Source: an uncultured Methanobrevibacter sp. (GTDB taxonomy: Archaea; Methanobacteriota; Methanobacteria; Methanobacteriales; Methanobacteriaceae). Taken from it: DNA of 64,000 nt. The stretch covers positions 1 through 64,000 of the forward strand of contig ONJC01000017.1 in NCBI GenBank assembly GCA_900318035.1, read 5' to 3'. This document shows positions 39,177-49,417 of this stretch, in pieces; within the stretch, counting starts at the first letter, position 1, and each line of letters opens with the position of its first letter. The notes beneath the pieces are model-generated. The model saw nothing but the letters and a program-made list of their open reading frames with translations, was not told where the DNA came from and did not search any database. The position numbers were made by a program, and so were the translations under genes.

Positions 39177-39818
39177 ATGAATGTTTACTTTAAAGATGGA
39201 AATGTTGCCACCAAAAATCTGACTCCGGGAATTTCAGTTTATGGTGAAGAGCTAATCAGAGGGGACGAAGAATATAGGATATGGAATCCCAGACGTTCAA
39301 AACTAGCTGCAGCCCTTTTAAACGGATTAGAAAATTTAGAGATTCAGGACACTTCAAAAGTTCTCTACCTGGGTGCTTCAACCGGAACAACAGTTTCCCA
39401 TATTTCTGATATCGTAATCAACGGAAGAATATATGCAGTTGAATTTTCACCAACAACAGCAAAAAAATTAGTTCAGCTTTCACGCCAAAGACATAATATT
39501 GCTCCGATTTTAGGCGATGCGACCAAACCTAAAGGATATATGAACATAGTAGAAAAAGTTGACTTGGTCTACTGTGATGTCGCCCAACCAACACAGAGCG
39601 AACTTTTTATGAAAAATATGAATTTGTTTGCAAAGGATGATGGTGTTGGCCTTTTAATGATAAAAGCAAGAAGTATTGATGTTGTACAAAAGCCAAAAAA
39701 GATATTCAAGGAACAGGAAAAAAAATTGAAAGAAAAAGGCTTTAGGATTATTGAAAAAGTTAAACTGGAACCTTACGAAAAGGACCACATTGCATTTTTG
39801 GTAGAAAAAAATTTTTAA
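39177..39818 (+). CDS. flpA: Fibrillarin-like rRNA/tRNA 2'-O-methyltransferase
   Basis: 213 residues. The SAM-binding segment LYLGASTGTTVSHISDI (about 63-79) and VYCDVAQPTQSE carry the cofactor and catalytic residues, and YRIWNPRRSKLAAAL is the family start motif. It transfers methyl groups to ribose at sites chosen by C/D guide RNAs, together with Nop5 encoded just upstream. GGAGAT precedes the ATG at the end of nop5. Length is typical. Confidence 0.95.
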   Translation: MNVYFKDGNVATKNLTPGISVYGEELIRGDEEYRIWNPRRSKLAAALLNGLENLEIQDTSKVLYLGASTGTTVSHISDIVINGRIYAVEFSPTTAKKLVQLSRQRHNIAPILGDATKPKGYMNIVEKVDLVYCDVAQPTQSELFMKNMNLFAKDDGVGLLMIKARSIDVVQKPKKIFKEQEKKLKEKGFRIIEKVKLEPYEKDHIAFLVEKNF

Positions 39819-39832
39819 AATTAAATAAGATA

Positions 39833-39855
39833 GGGAATTTGAAATTTCCCTTTTT
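39833..39855. terminator. Hairpin between convergent flpA and MATE genes
   Basis: GGGAA (39833-39837) pairs with TTCCC (39846-39850), followed by TTTTTA on the plus strand. It lies in the 42-bp gap between the two convergent stops and may serve both. Confidence 0.45.
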
Positions 39856-39860
39856 ATAGT

Positions 39861-41588
39861 TTAATTTTTGATAGTGATTACAGTACTGTTTAAACCTAAA
39901 ACTCTGGAGTAATCAATTTTATCTGCAATTTTATTTAAAACAGATATGTTATCGAATTCAAGACTTTCCTTTTCAATAACCGGATTGAATTCAACACCGG
40001 TATCCTTAATGGAAATCAGAATATTGTCTTCATCATTTCTAACAATAACATCTATTGTGTCAACGTTTTCATTATTGTTTATGATATTTACAAGCATTTC
40101 CTCAATAGCAAGACTTACTAAAGTCTCTGATTTATTACCCTTTAAGTAATCCTGAACGCCACGAGACAGATTAACGGCCTCTTCAACATCCCCTGAAATG
40201 GTATACTCGAAAACCTTTTCATCATCATTATGCTTATTGATGAAAAATCCAGTGTATTCACCGTTGGTCTTTTTATTAATGTATTTTGAATAAAAGAAGA
40301 TGAATAATATTGTCAACAATTCAGCCATTGCAAATGAAATCCAAATTCCATTTCCTCCAATTGCAGAAGATAGTATGACCGCAAGGGAAATTGGCAAAAC
40401 AAAACCTTCAAGCAATGAAATGATTGTGGATAACTGATTCTTTTGAATTGCCTGAGCATAAAATGTATACAGGAATGTGATTGCAGTTCCAACATAACTT
40501 ATTGCAAATATCCTTAATGCATTCAATACTACAGGAACATCTGCAGGATTCTTAACACTATATAGGAACAATAATGCTTGAGGATAAACAATCAATAAAA
40601 CAGACAACGCTAAACTTGAAGCCAAAACAATTTTTAAAGATCGTTTTACAATAAAATTAACACCTGAATAGTCTTCCTCCTTAAAGTAAACGGACACTAT
40701 TGGAGACATTGTCTGTGCTGTTCCAATCAGGAAAATGTATAATATAAATAAACTGTTATAACAAATACCGAATGCAACTACACCTGCTTTTCCCACATAA
40801 AGACCCACCAATATGTTTATTACAAGCAATTTTAAGGTTAAGTATAACTGAGTTGATGCTGATGAAAATCCAGAAGTTACAATCTTTTTAAGGAATTTGA
40901 AGAAAGAATTTGCTTTCAATCTGATAAATTCCAAAGTACGTTCTTTTTTAAAGAAGTAATATGAGATTAAAATGGATCCCACCAAATAACCTGTTGAAGT
41001 AGCCAATGCAGCACCTGAAAGCCCCATGCCGAAAACTTTAATATAAATTATGTCAAAACAGATATTGACAATGTTAGCAACCAGTATGGCTCTGAAAGGC
41101 AATGACGGAATACCATCTGCCCTTATAAAATAAGATAAACTCATCATATAACATAAAAAAGGCATTCCTATAATTAATGCTATGAAATAACTTGTAACAT
41201 CCGGAACCAGTTCAGGTTGGGAAATGCATAAAAACTGTGCAATATTTCCGGAAAACAACATGCCCAATATGGCAATCAACACTCCAATCGATATGAGTGA
41301 AATGATTGATACCGAAAAGTAACTATTACTTGTTTCATCATCAAATTCCGCTTTTGAAACAGAACAAAGCACACTGCCTCCCAATCCGATCATCCAGTAA
41401 ATAAGATTGACAAAAGTAATCACAGGAGCGACAATTTGGATTGGTGCAAGATTGCTCGCACCAATTAAAAAACTTACAATCAAACCATCTACAAACAGAC
41501 AAATATTGCCCGCCATTGATGTGAATAATGTTGGAAAGAAAAATTCCCCAAATTTATTTCTCAATAATTTATAATTTCTCTCATACAT
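39861..41588 (-). CDS. MATE-family multidrug/metabolite exporter fused to an RsbW-like ATPase domain
   Basis: 575 residues. Residues about 1-450 are a MATE-type transporter with about twelve membrane segments. Residues about 465-575 are a HATPase_c domain of the anti-sigma-factor/serine kinase type: the N-box EEMLVNIINNN and the nucleotide-binding DTGVEFNP are clear. The fusion implies that nucleotide binding or partner phosphorylation gates export, by inference. It starts 11 nt after the NRPS stop, with GAGGTTAAGG overlapping that stop, so translation is coupled. Export of the NRPS product is the obvious hypothesis. Confidence 0.85.
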   Translation of the reverse strand: MYERNYKLLRNKFGEFFFPTLFTSMAGNICLFVDGLIVSFLIGASNLAPIQIVAPVITFVNLIYWMIGLGGSVLCSVSKAEFDDETSNSYFSVSIISLISIGVLIAILGMLFSGNIAQFLCISQPELVPDVTSYFIALIIGMPFLCYMMSLSYFIRADGIPSLPFRAILVANIVNICFDIIYIKVFGMGLSGAALATSTGYLVGSILISYYFFKKERTLEFIRLKANSFFKFLKKIVTSGFSSASTQLYLTLKLLVINILVGLYVGKAGVVAFGICYNSLFILYIFLIGTAQTMSPIVSVYFKEEDYSGVNFIVKRSLKIVLASSLALSVLLIVYPQALLFLYSVKNPADVPVVLNALRIFAISYVGTAITFLYTFYAQAIQKNQLSTIISLLEGFVLPISLAVILSSAIGGNGIWISFAMAELLTILFIFFYSKYINKKTNGEYTGFFINKHNDDEKVFEYTISGDVEEAVNLSRGVQDYLKGNKSETLVSLAIEEMLVNIINNNENVDTIDVIVRNDEDNILISIKDTGVEFNPVIEKESLEFDNISVLNKIADKIDYSRVLGLNSTVITIKN

Positions 41589-41599
41589 CGCCTTAACCT

Positions 41600-44500
41600 C
41601 TAAATACTAAAGAAACCCACATCATCCAAATATTTAACAAATGTGTAAATGTATTCTTCAGATATGAATGGCCATTTAATGCCTAAACGATATAACGCCT
41701 GAATAGTGTAGGTATTGTCAACAGGCACCCAAATCTTTTTAACTTTTCCAGAACCTATTGAAGTGATAAGACCAGACACACCTTCCTGTTTTGATTTATC
41801 TGCAAGTGCCTCATCCAAAGCATTTTCATATTCCTCATCCTCAGCAGGTTCGATATCTAAACCTAAAGGTTTGATAATATCAATTATGTCTCCAAAGGAA
41901 ATGCTGTGATAATCGTATGGATGGAAAACAGTGCACTCCTTAGGAGTCTTTGAAAGGTTTATGATAGCTTTCGCAGTTATGTCAATCGGTGAAAATTCAA
42001 CATTATTCATCAGCATTGAATAAGGCATTTTTCCAATTGTTACAAATGCCTTTAACCTATTGATGAAACCATTTGTTTCAAAGTTGATCTGGAATTCAAT
42101 GTCAGAGCTTCTTGCCATTAAGTTTCCAACCCTCATGATTTTAACATCCAAATCATCATTGACAGCCGCTTCCAGAACGGCACGTTCTGCTAAGAACTTG
42201 GAGTTGAGATACTGATTGTCCACAGCCTGGCCAATGAACAAATCTTTTTCTGTGAATTTGACATCGACAGGAGGGTAATTGTTTATACTTTCACCGGCAA
42301 TACTGTATGTTGAAACCTGAACATATTTTGCATTTTTCATCTTTGCAAATTTAAGTCCGTTTATTACACCACCAAGGTTAATGTCCTCAATATCTGTTCC
42401 TGATGAGAAATGTTTTACATTTGCTGCACAGTTGACTATAGTGTCAATCTTTTCATTAATAAGATTTTCAAAGTCTTCAAAATTAGTAATGTCTCCTTCA
42501 ATGACATGTAATTTTTCTCCGAATAACTCACCATATTCATTGGAGAAGTAATAGAACAGCAATGATTTTAATCTTTCCTCACCGCTTAATACTTTATTAG
42601 CCCTGATAAAACAGTAAACTTCACCAGTTTCGTTTTCAAGTATTTCACGAAGCACATGTATTCCTAAAAATCCTGTTGCACCTGTAAGTAAAATATTTCC
42701 TAAGCTATCCTGAATTTCACCGCCAACAATATTTTCAAGATTGTTTTTCTGGAGTAGGTCATTGATTTGAGAATAGTCATATGACAATTCCTCTTTTTTC
42801 TCAAATGTTTCATCAGAAAGGATAAACTCTGATAACGCCCTTGGAGTCGGATTTGAGAAGACATCCCCATAACTTAAATTATAGTTCCTATTTAAAGCTT
42901 CCATAGTTATTTTAGTAACCAATAGTGATGTTCCACCTATTTCAAAGAAGCTGTCAGTGGCACTTACTTCATCAAGTCCTAGGATTTCTGCAAATAAGTT
43001 TGCAAAGAATGCTTCAATGTCATTTTCAGGAGCAACATATTCAGTGATTAGAACCGGTTCAGGCAAGTTTCTTAAGTCTGTTTTGCCGTTTACCGTTTGA
43101 GGCATTTCATCAAGCTCCATATAAACTGTCGGAACCATGTAATATACCAATTTTTCAGCAAGTGATGCCTTTAACTCATCAATGTCAATGGAATATCCGT
43201 TTTCTTCACGATTTTCATCTTTGTATTCATCATGAACTGTGAAATATGCGCACAAATGATCATTGCCTTTGATTTTTTTAACAACAACCGCAACGGATTT
43301 GATTCCCGGGAATTTTGAAAGACCAACTTCAATTTCGCCTATTTCAATTCTCAAACCTCTAAGTTTGATTTGGTTGTCCATTCTTCCGAATACATAATAG
43401 TCCCCATCTTCAGTGACCTTAACAAAATCTCCGGAATGATAGAATCTTACTCCATTAATGACATCATAGGCTTTGGCATTATTCTCAGGACGGTTTAGAT
43501 ATTCCCTTGAAACTCCTTTTCCTGCAATGAACAGTTCCCCAATGACATTTGGAGGCAGAGGATTGGAATCAAAATCCATAACCATTTCATGCACGTTGAA
43601 TAATTCTTTACCTATATGGATATCGGAGCTTTCCAGTAATTGACCGTTACAATAGACAGTTGTTTCGGTTGGTCCGTACATGTTAAATAATTTTCCGTTA
43701 GAGTTTTCGCTAAGCAATTCATATAATCTGGCGGAGAACGGTTCTCCAGCATGTATGTACACCTTAAATCCGTACATTGTTTCCTGCATTGCCTCGATTT
43801 CTAAATATTGGAGCAGACGTGAAGGTGTGGCAACGTAAACATTTGCTCCTGACCTGTTGATTAGGTCCATCATTTCAATTGGATCTTTGTATTCAGTATC
43901 ATTGGCAAATACCATTGGAACTCCGTTTAATAGAGATCCCATCAATTCTTGCTGGAATACATCGAAAGCTACAGTTGTGGTAGACAATACTTTATAATCC
44001 TCTTTTTCAAGATTGTGAACCAGTTCATAGGTACAGACATTTCTAGGGTCAGGATAAACAAAGTTTGCAATGTTTCCATGCTCCAATATTACCCCTTTTG
44101 GAAGTCCTGTGGAACCAGAAGTGTAAATAAGATATGCCATATTATTTGCATGCACATCAGGGTCAGGATTTGAGGTGTCCTCTTCCTCTAGCAATTCATT
44201 GACATCCAGTAAATTATCAGAATATTGGGACAGGTCAATTCCTTTTTTCTCAATTACATCATCCACAATAATGAATTTTGATTCACTGTCAGTTAGGACA
44301 TGCTCAATTCTTTCGGAAGGATATTCTGAATCAACAGGAATAAAAGCTGCACCGGACTTTAGGATACCGAACACTGATGCAATTACATTACTGTTTCTGT
44401 TCAATATAAACATTACCCTGTCTTCAAGTCCAACACCCTTTTTAATAAGGCTATGGGCGATTCTATTAGCTCTTTCATTTAACTCAGCATAAGTGAATTC

Positions 44501-47500
44501 ACCATCGTCAGCATATAAGACAACCCTATCAGGATGCAATTCAACCTGATTTTCGAATATCTTATTTAACCTTTCTTCCGGAATTTCATCATATTTAAAA
44601 TCATCAACACCCCAATCATCATTTTCAATGATTGAAATATCCTTCATCAAGGTATTTTCATCGAATGTTACGAATTTGTTTAAAACAATCCTGATGCAGT
44701 CAAGGAAAGTGTTGATTAACTTATCAGAGTATAACTGATCGTTGTATTCACAGAAAACTCTGTATTGGCCATCAACTTCAACCACATTTATGTTGATTTT
44801 GAATTTAAGCCCTTCGTAGTCAATGGATTGCCTTTCAACTTTCATTCCACCGATTTCAATGTCTTCAATGATTTTTCCGTGATATGCATATAATATTTCC
44901 GGAGTGATGTCGAATTCATTTGAAATTTCTGTTAGAGGATATGATGAATATGCCAATACATTCAGCCATTCCCCATTAATATATTCCAAGTATTCTTTAA
45001 GATTTGAATTAGAATTTAATTTTAATGCTAATGGCAATGTTTTAACCATCATAGCCAGTGTTTTTTGCTGATTTGGATTGAATCTACCATTAGTGATTGT
45101 TGCAATCAGTATATCCCTATTGAAAACAAACTTATTTAAAACAAATGAAGTTGCCGCCAGGAATAGATTATTCTGACTGAGATTTGATTCAAGACAGAAT
45201 TTGTCAATAAATTCCTTATCCAGGAAAATATCTTCCATTGCGGCATTGCCCTCTGATTCGTCACCGTTAATGTCCTGGGCAATCAATGTCGCATCATCAA
45301 ACTCTTTAATTTTATGGGAGAAGAATAATTTTGCCTCCTCATATAAAGATGACTGTTCCGTTTTAATTTCATTTAATGAATACTCGAATCCGTCAAGTTC
45401 TTCCAATTCGTAATCCTTTCCATCATAGATTTTTGAGATTTCATCAAACAGAATGTTTAAGGAAGTCCCATCCACAATAATGTGGTGGAAATCGGCAAGC
45501 AGCATTGAGTTTCCAACAATTTTAAATCTGAATAATGGACCTTCGTCAAGTTTAAATGGTTTTACAAACTCATCAATATTGGCTTCATCCACAACTTCAA
45601 TCAAATCATCGACTTTTAGACCGTCTCTTCTTTGCTGATATACTTCACCGTTTTCCATTGTGATAATTGTTTTTAGATAAGGGTGATTTTCAATAGCTGT
45701 TATGATTGATGATTTGAGTCTATCCACATCTATGCCTTCACTGAATTCCATTTTCTTTGGAAGATTGTATGCAGTGTTATCAGGATCCTTAATGCAGTCA
45801 AAGTAAACTCCAAGCTGATTTGAAGTTAAAGGATAGAACTCCTGAACATCAGATGCCTCATCATCGACAATTTTAATTTCAGATGCAATCTTCTCGATTG
45901 TTTTATATTTTAATATTTCTGTAACATTCAACTGTGCATTCAATTCCTTGTAAATTGCCGAAGTTAATTTGATTACGGAAAGAGAAGTCAGCCCTATATT
46001 GAACAGGTCAGTATTAACACCGAATTCGTCAACTCCCAAAATCTCAGACACTATATTGAACAATTCTTTTTCAATATCAGTTCTTGGCTTTATGAATTCA
46101 TCAACATCAATTTCAGGGTCAGGTAAATTTTTAAAGTCAGTTTTTCCATTAGGAGTTTTAGGGAATGATTCAAGTTGTGTGAAATATGACGGAACCATAT
46201 ATTCAGGAAGAGAATCAATCAAGTGCTGTTTCAGACCATCCATGTCAATATCACAGGATGCTGTGAAATAAGCACATAAATGTTCCACATTGTTGAGTTT
46301 TTTAACGACAACTTTTGAAAGGGAGACGTTTTCATAATTTGCAATTGCTCCCTCAATTTCAGATAGCTCTATTCTTAAACCTCTGAGTTTAATTTGAGTA
46401 TCATTACGTCCTGAAACATACAATTCCCCATGGGCATCTTTTTTACCTAAATCACCAGTATTATAATATGGAATATTATTTAATGTTAAAAAGACTTTTT
46501 GAGTTTGTTCAGGGTTGTTTAGGTATCCCCTTGCAATTCCGGCCCCTCCAACATAAATTTCACCAGCCACATAATCAGGCAGTTGATTTCCATCAATATC
46601 CATTATCTTATCAACTACATTGAGCATCTCCCAACCTGCAGTAACCTCATTGGAATCTATTAACTTATAATGTGAAGCGATTGTAACTTCTGTCGGACCA
46701 TATGAATTATAGATATCTGCCTTTGTGTATTTTGACAATCTGTCATACAATACAGGAGGGAATCCTTCACCACCAACAATAATCACATTACAATTTCCAA
46801 CGGCTTCCTGAATTTCTTCAATCTGCAGGTATTCAAGCAATCTGGTTGGTGTGGAACCGAACCCTTCAGCACCAGTTGCCTTGAATAATCCGACTAATTC
46901 CAAAGGATCGATGGCCTGTTCATCATTGGCAAATACTACCGGCAATCCGTTTAGGATTGTACCGAAGATTTCCCTTAAAAATACAATGAATGAGACTGTA
47001 GAAATTGATATAAATTTATTGCATTTGCGGTTTAATTCATAAATCGGAGCATTTTCCTCAACATTCGCCACATAGTTTGTAATTCCCCTGTGAGTAATCA
47101 TAACTCCTTTTGGTTTTCCGGTTGATCCGGAAGTGTAGATTAAGAAACATAAATTGTCAGGAGTCAAATCAACTTCAGGATTTGAATCATCGCTTTCAAG
47201 TAGCAATTCATCAACATCTATTCTGTTTTCACCATCATAGTCTATTTCTGAAGAGGTTATTACAAATCTAGAATCGCTGTCTTCCAGAATCTGATTGATT
47301 CTATTTTTTGGATAATTTGGATCAATTGGGATGAATGCTGCTCCAGCTTTAACAATACCCAAAACAGCGGCGATTAAATCACTGTTTCTTCTCATCATAA
47401 ACATTATTCTGTCTTCTATGTTGACCCCTCTTTTGATTAAACCATTAGCTATTTTATTTGCCCTTCTGTTTAGTTCATCATAAGTGAGTTCACCGTCTTC

Positions 47501-49417
47501 AGAATACAGTATTGTCTTTTGTGGGTTTTCAGCCGCAATATTTTCAAATACCTTATTTACAATTCCTTCGTTTGCTAGCTTAATTTCAAACCCTTCATCC
47601 AGTTCAATTTCACGTCTGATGGAAATATTCTTAAGCAATTCATCGCCAGAACAGAATCTGTCAAATAAAACATCCATGGAATCCAAAAAGGTTTCCATCA
47701 ATTCTTCTGAATAGAATGATTGATCGTAGCTGATGTTAATATTGCCGCTTTCAAAATTAAATACCAATTTGAAGTCTTTTGAATCGTATTCATCCACTAC
47801 AAACAATACTTCACTTTCAAAGTTTAATTTTTTGTTATTCAAAAGAGGATAATTCTTATATTCCCGGAAAGATTTCTTGAAATCCACCAGATATTGGCGG
47901 ACGGACATGTCTGTGTTAAAATGATACCCCGCAGCAACACGGTCATATGCTATTAAAATATCCTTTGAAAATGAAAATTTAGTCAAGTTATATAAAAATG
48001 CCGCAAGCAGTAATTTTTCTTTTGACATGTGATATTCGCTTGAGAGATACTTCAATTTTTCAATGTCAATTGGTTTGGATATTTTTACGAAATTTACTTC
48101 ATCTCCACTTACATCCGGAGAAATTGTAGTGGAATGGTCGAATGAATTAATTAGATTATTATAATAATTTTCTGCCTTGAAAAATTCAACTTCGTTGACA
48201 TTGTATTCACTGCATTTTTTAGATGAATCCTCGGTAACTTGCCTCAATAAATCTTTTAAACCGTCAGCAAGGAATTTTATTTCATTTTGATTGAAGCAGG
48301 ATTTATCATACTCTATGAATATGGATTGGAGACCTTTTTTATCTGAATAATTTTTATTTATTCTAAAGTGTAGCGGGAATTTGATATCTTTTTGTAGATT
48401 TAAGAATTTTGAGCCATAATCTGTGGAATTAGATACAATAGAAAATGTTGAAATACAATCCGGGTCAATGCCCATGTTTCTCAAATCTGTTGTGTATTCA
48501 CTGAACTGCAATTTTGCATGAGGCAAACCTTCTTTTAAAACACCTTTTGAATATGCAAGCAACTCATCGAATGTTAAATCTTCATCACAGGTTAATCTCA
48601 GAGGAATTGTATTAACGAACATTCCCAATGCGTCATCTTGATTGAAGTATCTTCCATGAACGGAAGTGTTCAATACAATATCCTTAAATGATTCATTGCC
48701 CTTTTTAGATTTTGAAAAGTACAGCAAATTAAGTGCCAATGAAATGATGAATGGAGAATAGTCAAAATCAGGACTCTGATCTAAAAGGATTTCAAAAAAT
48801 CCAAATTCAGAATCATCAAACGAATACCAGTCCTGACTATAGTCTTTTAAAGTATCTAACCAATATTTTTTATCCACTTTTGCATCATCAGAATTGAGAT
48901 ATTCCAATTCATCTTTAACATAAGTTTCATAGGAATAATCGATTGGAACATACTCCCCATCATTTTTAATGCAGTCAATATATCTGTCAATTTCACGTGG
49001 AACAATTGAGTAAAGTGATGTCCCATCCAGTAAAATATGTTGCACAACACCAATAAGCACAGCAGATTCGTTTGTTTTTAAAACCGCCCATTTATATAAT
49101 GGAGCATCAAAAACATCATCAAACGGTTTATCCAAATACTCTTTTATAAATCCATCGATGTTTTCATCTGAAACATCAAATGAATCGACAACAACATCAT
49201 TATCTACAAAATATTGTTTGAATTCACCATTTTCCTCATATTTAATTTGTAAATTTAAGTATTCCTTAGAAATAGATTCTATAGCCAATTTTACATTTTC
49301 AAAATCCTCCAAATCATAATCCTTTCTAAATTTAAGATAAAAAGAATCATTTTGAGGATTATTAATCTCTGAAAACAATAACATTTTCTGAGCCGAAGAC
49401 AAGTTAAATAACTTCAT
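41600..49417 (-). CDS. Dimodular non-ribosomal peptide synthetase with terminal reductase
   Basis: 2605 residues from the ATG preceded by GGTGAT. Approximate order: C1 (5-410, QHILLDG at 128, catalytic His kept), an orphan condensation C-lobe (415-605), A1 (612-1100, TSGSTGKPKG near 762), PCP1 (1110-1185, Ser of GLTSLS), C2 (1195-1600, HHIIVDG near 1313), A2 (1612-2115, TSGSTGLPKG near 1767), PCP2 (2130-2200, GGTSLL) and thioester reductase (2240-2600, TGATGFLG near 2246 and YLNSK). Reductase release gives an aldehyde or alcohol. A1 has Ile811 where amino-acid-activating domains have Asp. Methanobrevibacter ruminantium also carries NRPS genes, thought to derive from bacteria. The product is unknown; no phosphopantetheinyl transferase gene is beside it. 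Confidence 0.93.
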   Translation of the reverse strand: MKLFNLSSAQKMLLFSEINNPQNDSFYLKFRKDYDLEDFENVKLAIESISKEYLNLQIKYEENGEFKQYFVDNDVVVDSFDVSDENIDGFIKEYLDKPFDDVFDAPLYKWAVLKTNESAVLIGVVQHILLDGTSLYSIVPREIDRYIDCIKNDGEYVPIDYSYETYVKDELEYLNSDDAKVDKKYWLDTLKDYSQDWYSFDDSEFGFFEILLDQSPDFDYSPFIISLALNLLYFSKSKKGNESFKDIVLNTSVHGRYFNQDDALGMFVNTIPLRLTCDEDLTFDELLAYSKGVLKEGLPHAKLQFSEYTTDLRNMGIDPDCISTFSIVSNSTDYGSKFLNLQKDIKFPLHFRINKNYSDKKGLQSIFIEYDKSCFNQNEIKFLADGLKDLLRQVTEDSSKKCSEYNVNEVEFFKAENYYNNLINSFDHSTTISPDVSGDEVNFVKISKPIDIEKLKYLSSEYHMSKEKLLLAAFLYNLTKFSFSKDILIAYDRVAAGYHFNTDMSVRQYLVDFKKSFREYKNYPLLNNKKLNFESEVLFVVDEYDSKDFKLVFNFESGNINISYDQSFYSEELMETFLDSMDVLFDRFCSGDELLKNISIRREIELDEGFEIKLANEGIVNKVFENIAAENPQKTILYSEDGELTYDELNRRANKIANGLIKRGVNIEDRIMFMMRRNSDLIAAVLGIVKAGAAFIPIDPNYPKNRINQILEDSDSRFVITSSEIDYDGENRIDVDELLLESDDSNPEVDLTPDNLCFLIYTSGSTGKPKGVMITHRGITNYVANVEENAPIYELNRKCNKFISISTVSFIVFLREIFGTILNGLPVVFANDEQAIDPLELVGLFKATGAEGFGSTPTRLLEYLQIEEIQEAVGNCNVIIVGGEGFPPVLYDRLSKYTKADIYNSYGPTEVTIASHYKLIDSNEVTAGWEMLNVVDKIMDIDGNQLPDYVAGEIYVGGAGIARGYLNNPEQTQKVFLTLNNIPYYNTGDLGKKDAHGELYVSGRNDTQIKLRGLRIELSEIEGAIANYENVSLSKVVVKKLNNVEHLCAYFTASCDIDMDGLKQHLIDSLPEYMVPSYFTQLESFPKTPNGKTDFKNLPDPEIDVDEFIKPRTDIEKELFNIVSEILGVDEFGVNTDLFNIGLTSLSVIKLTSAIYKELNAQLNVTEILKYKTIEKIASEIKIVDDEASDVQEFYPLTSNQLGVYFDCIKDPDNTAYNLPKKMEFSEGIDVDRLKSSIITAIENHPYLKTIITMENGEVYQQRRDGLKVDDLIEVVDEANIDEFVKPFKLDEGPLFRFKIVGNSMLLADFHHIIVDGTSLNILFDEISKIYDGKDYELEELDGFEYSLNEIKTEQSSLYEEAKLFFSHKIKEFDDATLIAQDINGDESEGNAAMEDIFLDKEFIDKFCLESNLSQNNLFLAATSFVLNKFVFNRDILIATITNGRFNPNQQKTLAMMVKTLPLALKLNSNSNLKEYLEYINGEWLNVLAYSSYPLTEISNEFDITPEILYAYHGKIIEDIEIGGMKVERQSIDYEGLKFKININVVEVDGQYRVFCEYNDQLYSDKLINTFLDCIRIVLNKFVTFDENTLMKDISIIENDDWGVDDFKYDEIPEERLNKIFENQVELHPDRVVLYADDGEFTYAELNERANRIAHSLIKKGVGLEDRVMFILNRNSNVIASVFGILKSGAAFIPVDSEYPSERIEHVLTDSESKFIIVDDVIEKKGIDLSQYSDNLLDVNELLEEEDTSNPDPDVHANNMAYLIYTSGSTGLPKGVILEHGNIANFVYPDPRNVCTYELVHNLEKEDYKVLSTTTVAFDVFQQELMGSLLNGVPMVFANDTEYKDPIEMMDLINRSGANVYVATPSRLLQYLEIEAMQETMYGFKVYIHAGEPFSARLYELLSENSNGKLFNMYGPTETTVYCNGQLLESSDIHIGKELFNVHEMVMDFDSNPLPPNVIGELFIAGKGVSREYLNRPENNAKAYDVINGVRFYHSGDFVKVTEDGDYYVFGRMDNQIKLRGLRIEIGEIEVGLSKFPGIKSVAVVVKKIKGNDHLCAYFTVHDEYKDENREENGYSIDIDELKASLAEKLVYYMVPTVYMELDEMPQTVNGKTDLRNLPEPVLITEYVAPENDIEAFFANLFAEILGLDEVSATDSFFEIGGTSLLVTKITMEALNRNYNLSYGDVFSNPTPRALSEFILSDETFEKKEELSYDYSQINDLLQKNNLENIVGGEIQDSLGNILLTGATGFLGIHVLREILENETGEVYCFIRANKVLSGEERLKSLLFYYFSNEYGELFGEKLHVIEGDITNFEDFENLINEKIDTIVNCAANVKHFSSGTDIEDINLGGVINGLKFAKMKNAKYVQVSTYSIAGESINNYPPVDVKFTEKDLFIGQAVDNQYLNSKFLAERAVLEAAVNDDLDVKIMRVGNLMARSSDIEFQINFETNGFINRLKAFVTIGKMPYSMLMNNVEFSPIDITAKAIINLSKTPKECTVFHPYDYHSISFGDIIDIIKPLGLDIEPAEDEEYENALDEALADKSKQEGVSGLITSIGSGKVKKIWVPVDNTYTIQALYRLGIKWPFISEEYIYTFVKYLDDVGFFSI

